Positions 22,288 through 27,233 of a DNA stretch of 27,233 nt are shown here, in pieces. Made by a program: the position numbers and the translations under genes. The first letter of the stretch is position 1. Each line of letters opens with the position of its first letter. Where the stretch lies: the IMG/VR virus record IMGVR_UViG_3300005826_000034, positions 1 through 27,233 of that record; one strand, given 5' to 3'. The notes below the pieces were generated by a model. That model did no database searches. It was not told the DNA's origin and was given only the letters and a program-made list of their open reading frames with translations. Source of the DNA: a virus.

Positions 22288-24496
22288 CGTCGTTCTCCTT
22301 CGGTTCGGGGGTGGTCATGATCTTGGACGCCGTTTGCACGCGCGTCTCGCGGATCTTGTTGGCGGTCTGAACCATCATCTTCTCCAGGTCTTGCCGGTGG
22401 CCGATGCTGCCCTTCATCACCTCCGCTTCGACACCCGCGCGCTGCTGCTCGGCGTTGATCGCGGACGTAACCTGCTCCACCTGCATCTCGGCCTGGGCTT
22501 TCAACTGAATCAGCCCCGCCTCGCGCATGTAGTCCGCCTCCGTCTCGCGCATCTTCGCCTCGTGCGCGGCCATCTGCGTTTCGATGTCCGCCACCTTGTC
22601 GGCTTCGCGAAGTTGCAGATCGGCCTGTAGCTTCGCCTGGATGCGGGCCACGTCACCTTCCGATTTGGCCTTCTCCTTCTGCGCCTCCGGGTCGGGTTTC
22701 TCCTGGCCCTGCTGCGCCTTCTGCTGCGCCATAATGGCCTCGATGGCCTTGTCGATGACGCCCTCGATCTCGTCGGAACCGCGAAAGCCCGCCAACGTCC
22801 ACTGCAACATCTGGAGCATGAATGGCATGGTCTGCGGGTCAAACTGGATGATGGGCCCCGCCGCGGTCATGAACTCGGAAACGCCCTTCAACACCTGTGC
22901 GCGCTGCGCCTGCAACTGCGCGTAGTCCGCAAGCGCGAGCGATTCCGCTTTCACTTCCACCTGGAGCCGGGCGCGCACGGGCTCTTTGATCCGCGCGATA
23001 GCCGCCTCGATGAGCTGCGGATCCTCCATCAGCGCTTCGACGTTGGCGTACAGCGCGATGCTTTGCGGCTCGAAATGGCGCGCGATGACTTCGGCTTTCA
23101 GCGCCATTAGTTGCGTAGCAAACCGCGCGTACTGCTCCTGCAACTGCTGGATACGCGCGGATCCGAACTTCACTTTCTCGTCGGTCTGTCCAACGCCCTC
23201 GTACTGGTTCGCGAGCGAGCCGCGCATCACGTCGGCCATGCCCGAGACGTTGTAAAGCAGCTCGATAGTCTCGTCACGGAGCTGACGCAGATTCAGGAGG
23301 GTGGCAACCAGGTCCGCGATGGGTACCCACTCGATAGCGCCCTTGAGCCCGCCTTTCTCTCCAAACAGCGCCCAGTTCTTCACCGGGATGAGTACGTTAT
23401 CCACGCCCTCGTTGAAGATGCGCTGCAACTCGGGCGTGCTGTCGTCGTACGCGCCGACTGCCTTGACGGCATCCGTGATCACGGCGATGCGCGTCTGTAG
23501 CTGGTCGATCTCGTTGTAGAGATCTTCGGTCAGGTGGTAGTCCGGCGTCGGGCGGTAGATCGAGCTTGTCGGGTTCGCCATGAAAAACGTAGGCGACGGG
23601 AAGAACGCGCCGAGCTCCAGCGGATCCGGGGTGGTCTTGAGGATGGCATCCACGCCATCGCTCCACTCGTACACGGTGCGTGTTTCCTTGCACCAGATCT
23701 GCCACACCTCGGCCTTCAACCAGTAGTTGTTGTCCTCCGGTATGTCGGACGCCTCCGACTTGGCGTCCACATTCATCTTCTGCTGCTTGTACGTCAGGTC
23801 GCCCGCGCGCTTCTCTCCGTAGCGCTCGGTGGCCTCATCCTTGGTGTACCAGTGCCGGTAGGCCAGCCAGCGCAGATCAGCCGCCGTACGCGTCCAGCTC
23901 CACAGCACGTCGCGCCAGTGCACGTACGCCACCGGCGCAGCCTCGGACACGACGTACTTTTCCGGTTCCGGCGGCGCCGGCGGGGGCATGCCGATCTCGA
24001 CTGGCTGCGGGGGCGGCGTGCGCTCGCCCGTCTCCACCTCGTAGCGCACCCGCGCGCAGCCCAGGCCCGGTACGAGACGATCCAGAAGCGCGGTCGTCAG
24101 CACGGATTCGTACTGCACCGGGTTCTCGGCCATGTCGTTGTTCAGGAGGCGTTCCATGATCACCGCGGCCACACGCGCCACGTCGTCTTTCGAGTCGTCG
24201 TAGCGGCGCTTCACGTCCACCTTGGGAACGCGCCCGTAGAGCAGGCTGTAGAGCGTTTGCACGTTGCTGTAGAAGATGTTTAGACGGAACCCCGCCGTTT
24301 CCGGTGTGCCCACGTCGGAACTGGTGGCTTCACGCTCGTCTATGTAGCGCTTGTGGATGCGGTCGGCTTGCTTGTGCCACCGGCGCAGCATCGTCTGAGA
24401 CGCGGCGATCTCGTCGGACCAGTACGCGGCCTTGCCTTGCGGCGTGGCCGGGTAGTCCTTCAGGGACGTGATGCTCGCTGTGTTCGTGTAGGCCAT
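22277..24496 (-). CDS. Portal protein
   Basis: 739 residues; the ATG overlaps the terL stop (TAATG). The protein forms the dodecameric vertex through which DNA is packaged and ejected. Typical portal phrases are the N-terminal AYWSDEIAASQTMLRRWHKQ, the stretch RLNIFYSNVQTLYSLLYGRVPKV, LVPGLGCARVRYEVE, and a central IDQLQTRIAVITDAVKA region. The last ~150 residues are a long charged coiled coil (within EKAKSEGDVARIQAKL and ETQMAAHEAKMRETEADYM), reminiscent of the barrel extension of large podovirus portals. Length is near that of the P22-like class. Gene order terS-terL-portal-scaffold-capsid supports the call. Confidence 0.85.
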   Translation of the reverse strand: MAYTNTASITSLKDYPATPQGKAAYWSDEIAASQTMLRRWHKQADRIHKRYIDEREATSSDVGTPETAGFRLNIFYSNVQTLYSLLYGRVPKVDVKRRYDDSKDDVARVAAVIMERLLNNDMAENPVQYESVLTTALLDRLVPGLGCARVRYEVETGERTPPPQPVEIGMPPPAPPEPEKYVVSEAAPVAYVHWRDVLWSWTRTAADLRWLAYRHWYTKDEATERYGEKRAGDLTYKQQKMNVDAKSEASDIPEDNNYWLKAEVWQIWCKETRTVYEWSDGVDAILKTTPDPLELGAFFPSPTFFMANPTSSIYRPTPDYHLTEDLYNEIDQLQTRIAVITDAVKAVGAYDDSTPELQRIFNEGVDNVLIPVKNWALFGEKGGLKGAIEWVPIADLVATLLNLRQLRDETIELLYNVSGMADVMRGSLANQYEGVGQTDEKVKFGSARIQQLQEQYARFATQLMALKAEVIARHFEPQSIALYANVEALMEDPQLIEAAIARIKEPVRARLQVEVKAESLALADYAQLQAQRAQVLKGVSEFMTAAGPIIQFDPQTMPFMLQMLQWTLAGFRGSDEIEGVIDKAIEAIMAQQKAQQGQEKPDPEAQKEKAKSEGDVARIQAKLQADLQLREADKVADIETQMAAHEAKMRETEADYMREAGLIQLKAQAEMQVEQVTSAINAEQQRAGVEAEVMKGSIGHRQDLEKMMVQTANKIRETRVQTASKIMTTPEPKENDDDT

Positions 24497-25938
24497 TACT
24501 GGAGCCTCATGCGCTCGAAAGTGTATTGCGTCCGCTCACGGTCGCTGAACAGCGCGTCCAGAGTGTAACCCGGCGGCTGGATGATCGTCGTTGAAGGCAC
24601 CAACAGCCCCGCGGCGGGCTGTGCGCGCTCGTGTCGGGCGCGTAGCGTCTTGGGTTGCTGGCACACCAAGGCGAAGTACCGGAAGGCGTCAGCACCGTCT
24701 GAGGCCCAATCGTGCAGCGGCGTGTCTACGAACCGCTTCATGATGTCGTCGTAGCGCCGCCGGTAGGCCCGCAGCGCCTCGATGCCCGCGAAACAGTGTT
24801 CCAGGTTGAAACGGCAGTAGGGCAGGATCATCCGCGCGGCGTCTATGCCCTGCTGCACGCGCAGGTTGGGAACCTTGCGTACCGGGTACGGCGCACGGTG
24901 GTAGTCCAGTGGCCGGTCAAACTGGTCGGTCTGCGGCGGATCCCAAAATTGCTCAATGGTCGAGCGCTTGGTCGCCAGCGTCTTGGCTTCAGCGTCTTGT
25001 GGCAACCAAATCGTGCCGTACTCGTAGCCCTTGGCGTCCAGCAGATCGAAGTAGAACACCAGGTCGTGGCCCGAGAATTCCTCGTAGTCGATCAGGTCGG
25101 GGCCTTCGGGGCCGTCGTGCCAGAACCAGATAGCCGTGGAATCCTTGCGCCCCAGGTCGAGCGCGGCGTGAACAGGCGTGCCGGGTACGTGTTCCGGGAT
25201 GCCGGCGAGAATGTGGCCGCGCTCCTCCAGTTTCGAGATCTGCGAGGCGTAGTACGTGCCCCGTACCGCGGCGTTCGGATTGCACTCCATCTCCTGTTCC
25301 CATTCTTCGTCCGTCATCTGCGCGCGCATCTCGTCCAACGCTTCCGCGGGCAGAATCCCGGACTGGCTCGCCTTCAGCATCAGCTCATACCAGTTGGGTA
25401 GCTGCTTGGCGCGCTGCCACACCTGGTAGAAATGGTTCTTGCCCTTGATGGTGCCGATGAACACCGCCCACCCGTGGCGATCCATGAGCGTGGGCAACAG
25501 CACTTCACCCCACAGCCCCGGACGGCAGTCGCCGTACTCATCGAGAATGAGCCCGTCGAGGTAGATGCCGCGCAAGCTGTCCGGGTTGTCCGAGCCGTAC
25601 AGGCGGATGGTGGCGCCGTTCAGGAGGGTGACCGACAGCTCCGATTCGCGGATGTCTTTCGCGGACGCGATGAACGGGCGCGCCATGTCCTTGAGGTAGG
25701 TCCACGCGATGGCCTTAGCCTGGCTGTAGAGCGGCGCAACGTAGGCGTAGCGCGGGTTGTGCTTGTGGGAGTAGAGCGCCCTGATCACCAGCTCAGCCAC
25801 GCACGCTACCGTCTTGCCCGCGCGCCGGTGCGCGACGATGCACGCCCACCGCTCGTTGCGCTGATGCAGCGCGATGAACTGCTGCCGTGGCTGATACGGC
25901 AGCTCGCGAACGTCGGAAGGCGCGAGAAGGGCGGACAC
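24496..25938 (-). CDS. terL: Terminase large subunit (ATPase and nuclease)
   Basis: 480 residues counted from a GTG at 25938. Pumps DNA into the head and cuts it. Walker A is AHRRAGKT (36-43), Walker B LILDE (D133, E134), the coupling motif GTIKG (162-166), and the RNase H-like nuclease starts at LDLGRKDST (D261, D266). The GTG has no ribosome site. A better start, the ATG at 25983, overlaps the terS stop as ATGA and has AAGGAA seven bases upstream. It is in frame but separated by a TGA at 25950-25948. Either the true start is the GTG, or the gene has acquired, or the sequence wrongly shows, a stop at codon 12. Confidence 0.9.
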   Translation of the reverse strand: MSALLAPSDVRELPYQPRQQFIALHQRNERWACIVAHRRAGKTVACVAELVIRALYSHKHNPRYAYVAPLYSQAKAIAWTYLKDMARPFIASAKDIRESELSVTLLNGATIRLYGSDNPDSLRGIYLDGLILDEYGDCRPGLWGEVLLPTLMDRHGWAVFIGTIKGKNHFYQVWQRAKQLPNWYELMLKASQSGILPAEALDEMRAQMTDEEWEQEMECNPNAAVRGTYYASQISKLEERGHILAGIPEHVPGTPVHAALDLGRKDSTAIWFWHDGPEGPDLIDYEEFSGHDLVFYFDLLDAKGYEYGTIWLPQDAEAKTLATKRSTIEQFWDPPQTDQFDRPLDYHRAPYPVRKVPNLRVQQGIDAARMILPYCRFNLEHCFAGIEALRAYRRRYDDIMKRFVDTPLHDWASDGADAFRYFALVCQQPKTLRARHERAQPAAGLLVPSTTIIQPPGYTLDALFSDRERTQYTFERMRLQ

Positions 25939-25979
25939 TGCGCTGAATCAGCCCGCGGCTACTGTGGGTTTGCTGGTGG

Positions 25980-26597
25980 TCATGCGATTTCCTTCAGTCG
26001 TATCGGCTTCGCATCCAGGGTTTCGTGATACGTGTCGAGTGCTGTGCGCGGCATGACATCCTGGTTGATCTGGATATTCACCGTGGTGGGCGCCTGCATG
26101 GCGTTGGTGTGCACCAGTGAGCCGTCCATACGGTTCAGCTCACGCAAGGCCGCGATGGCGATACCCGGGTCACGCGTTTCGCTGTTCGCCGCGATGCGCC
26201 ATAGGACGTTCTTGCGGAGCTCGACACTCGGGCCAGCAACGGTCGCGTCATGCTGGCCCAGGAGGCGGACGTACTCGCGAACGCCAGGGTGCTGCGTCAA
26301 CAGGATGCTGACACGGGTTGCCGAGTAGCCGAGCTGCTGCGCGATGTCTTTGTTGCTCTTGCCGCGGTGGTGTAAACGGGCCACTTCGGCCTGGCGCGGG
26401 CGCAGTGCCGACGCGGCGCACTGCGTGAGGGCCCGCAGCGATTGGAGGTGCTTGAAGTAGCGGTCGTTCGCTGGATCTTCGTGGTCCAGCAGTTCTTCGG
26501 GCGCGTGAAAACGCGTGACGCCAACATCGGCGTCATCGTCATCGAGCGGATCGAGATAGTCCGCTACCTGCGCTGCGTTTACTCGTCGGCGTGCCAT
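25980..26597 (-). CDS. terS: Terminase small subunit-like DNA-binding protein
   Basis: 205 residues from the ATG at 26597; a TTG at 26633 extends the frame by 12 codons but has no ribosome site and coincides with a likely -35 box. An acidic N-terminus (YLDPLDDDDADVG) precedes a helix-turn-helix of response-regulator/sigma-4 style at ~65-105 (LRPRQAEVARLHHRGKSNKD...LGYSATRVSILL). A helical region follows, then ALRELNRMDGSLV, common in small terminases. It recognises viral DNA and hands it to TerL, whose gene follows. The repeats upstream of this gene are candidate binding sites. Confidence 0.75.
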   Translation of the reverse strand: MARRRVNAAQVADYLDPLDDDDADVGVTRFHAPEELLDHEDPANDRYFKHLQSLRALTQCAASALRPRQAEVARLHHRGKSNKDIAQQLGYSATRVSILLTQHPGVREYVRLLGQHDATVAGPSVELRKNVLWRIAANSETRDPGIAIAALRELNRMDGSLVHTNAMQAPTTVNIQINQDVMPRTALDTYHETLDAKPIRLKEIA

Positions 26598-26604
26598 GGG
26601 CGCC

Positions 26605-26633
26605 CGTATAGCACGCGCTACTGCATGGGGCAA
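26605..26633 (-). promoter_or_regulatory. Candidate late promoter in front of terS
   Basis: On the - strand TTGCCC (26633-26628, 4/6), a 17-bp spacer and TGCTATACG, an extended -10 (TGnTATAcg; hexamer 26610-26605). The predicted first base is about 26598, next to the terS ATG, which has no ribosome site. The message could therefore be leaderless. Confidence 0.5.
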
Positions 26634-26637
26634 GAAG

Positions 26638-26648
26638 TAGTACCACTA
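26638..26648 (-). promoter_or_regulatory. Palindromic operator candidate TAGTGGTACTA (second copy)
   Basis: Identical, in the orientation of the downstream gene, to the copy at 5690-5700. It is centred about 45 bp upstream of the predicted terS transcription start, just beyond the -35, a place where activators bind. Role inferred. Confidence 0.4.
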
Positions 26649-26683
26649 TCCGTGAACCCCCGGAGCGTGGGGATAACCCCCCA

Positions 26684-26706
26684 TGAAAATAGTCCGGACG
26701 TTTTCA
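26684..26706. promoter_or_regulatory. Large dyad around GTCCGGAC
   Basis: TGAAAA at 26684, the 8-bp palindrome GTCCGGAC at 26692 and TTTTCA at 26701 form nested inverted repeats, off by one base in the spacers. It lies about 90 bp upstream of terS and looks like an operator. Confidence 0.45.
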
Positions 26707-26742
26707 AAATCGATCCGCCCCCAAGCCAGCCCGCGCGCGCCC

Positions 26743-26774
26743 GCACCGTTTGCACGGACAGCTTGCGACGGTGC
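26743..26774. repeat. 7-bp inverted repeat GCACCGT/ACGGTGC
   Basis: Perfect arms at 26743-26749 and 26768-26774 with 18 bp between; the loop contains most of the first CGTTTGCACG repeat. Confidence 0.5.
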
Positions 26775-26876
26775 CGGCGTTTGCACGCGCCGCTGGCGCC
26801 GCTGGCGCGCTTCGAGCCTGTGACCCACGCCCACCGCGCCGGCTAGCCGCCCGCGCCTGCTACCGGCGTTTACACG
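26747..26876 (+). repeat. Three direct repeats CGTTTRCACG
   Basis: CGTTTGCACG at 26747 and 26778, CGTTTACACG at 26867, all on the + strand; the last two share a preceding GG. Same motif as seven copies inside genes elsewhere. Three direct repeats next to terS recall the way small terminases bind iterated sites. Confidence 0.65.
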
Positions 26877-26886
26877 GGCTCCGGGC

Positions 26887-26930
26887 GCCTGTGCATGCTG
26901 TGCATGCTCGCCACGGGGGCATGCACAGGC
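26887..26930. repeat. Perfect 12-bp inverted repeat containing TGTGCATGC
   Basis: GCCTGTGCATGC (26887-26898) and GCATGCACAGGC (26919-26930), 20 bp apart, with a further TGTGCATGC between them at 26899. Confidence 0.75.
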
Positions 26931-27032
26931 TAAGTACCTGATTTATCAGCATTTTCTGATCTGCTGTGTTTGCTCTGTGCATGCTCGAAATGGGGCATAC
27001 ACAGCCTAAGCCGCTGATATTGTTAGCGTTTT
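26899..27032 (+). repeat. Imperfect 57-bp direct repeat, period 77 bp
   Basis: Copy 1 26899-26955 and copy 2 26976-27032. Both begin TGTGCATGCTCG, contain GCATRCACAG-CTAAG, CTGAT and end GCRTTTT; roughly three quarters of positions agree when aligned by eye. Copy 2 carries its own inverted repeat, CTGTGCATGC (26975-26984) with GCATACACAG (26995-27004). Confidence 0.7.
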
Positions 27033-27038
27033 GGCCTT

Positions 27039-27216
27039 TGTGTGTGCATGTGTTCTCTTTTCGGGGCAGAAGTCAGTCACTCCACGGCTGGCCGGCCCAG
27101 CGGCTGGGGCCGTCAGCCGCCGCCAGGGCTCCCTGGCCTATTCCCCCTATTATTACTCTAATTCCTACCTATTCTCAGAGTCAGTTATCATCGAAAAGAG
27201 AACACATGCACACACA
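27039..27216. repeat. Perfect 25-bp inverted repeat flanking 128 bp
   Basis: The left arm (27039-27063, ending TTCTCTTTTCG) is exactly complementary to the right arm (27192-27216, starting CGAAAAGAGAA). Each arm contains GTGCATG. Twenty-five perfect pairs cannot be chance. No flanking target-site duplication is evident. Confidence 0.85.
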
Positions 27217-27233
27217 CACGTGAAACCCCGCGC

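Larger units (their letters stand above)
26649..27233. other. Non-coding control region upstream of terS
   Basis: No frame here has convincing coding character or a ribosome site. The stretch holds, from left to right, a large dyad (26684-26706), three CGTTTRCACG repeats (26747-26876), an imperfect 57-bp direct repeat with internal hairpins (26899-27032), and a perfect 25-bp inverted repeat around a 128-bp segment (27039-27216). A GCCAGGG/CCCTGGC hairpin (27122-27137) lies inside that segment, where the base composition shifts to AT-richer DNA (about 27138-27195). The position next to terS suggests a packaging (cos/pac) site, and the repeats could equally be an origin or a regulatory switch. 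Confidence 0.6.

Noticed and set aside
26598-26633. TTG start 12 codons upstream for terS
   Set aside because: No ribosome site, a rare start codon, and the TTG coincides with a good -35 box whose -10 points at the ATG 26597.
26966-27223. 85-codon + strand frame at the right end
   Set aside because: It runs through the direct and inverted repeats, has no ribosome site, and its translation ends in a low-complexity HTHT from the CACACA tract.

Overview
The window looks like part of the genome of a tailed, probably podovirus-like, lytic bacteriophage that infects a GC-rich bacterium, most likely a proteobacterium. The DNA is GC-rich throughout. Genes are tightly packed, with many ATGA, TGATG and TAGTG overlaps and many GTG starts. 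The proteins are a terminase, portal, scaffold, capsid, tail-nozzle, ejection-protein and fibre set next to a replication set. No integrase, lysogeny repressor, tRNA, IS element or CRISPR array was found. The left edge cuts a gene and no endolysin is visible, so this is only part of a genome.

Left arm (2-5882, + strand, presumed early/middle): two small Cys-containing proteins, the first cut by the edge; a zinc-ribbon plus MazG-type nucleotide pyrophosphohydrolase; a family A DNA polymerase with proofreading exonuclease; a primase-helicase fusion (AEP-type primase, Zn knuckle, SF3-like helicase); and a 50-residue ribbon-helix-helix-like protein at the very end.

Right arm (5890-26597, - strand, presumed late), read from right to left: terS, terL, portal, two small conserved proteins, scaffold, major capsid protein, two capsid-associated proteins, head-tail adaptor, beta-propeller-type tail nozzle, a GNAT acetyltransferase, three large probable internal/ejection proteins, tail fibre, a small unknown, then a membrane-protein (lysis) cassette and a Pro/Lys-rich protein. 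The two arms converge, with only 7 bp between stop codons at 5882 and 5890.

Control DNA: about 640 bp upstream of terS (26598-27233) hold no convincing gene but are full of dyads and repeats: three CGTTTRCACG repeats, a 57-bp imperfect direct repeat built around TGTGCATG, and a perfect 25-bp inverted repeat. This is a candidate packaging site, replication origin or regulatory region. An 11-bp palindrome, TAGTNNNACTA, sits in front of both the small RHH-like gene and terS, suggesting a link between the two arms. The motif CGTTTRCACG occurs ten times in the window, always on the + strand whatever the gene direction. This is the strongest unexplained signal I found. terL carries an in-frame TGA between its best-looking start and the rest of the gene.
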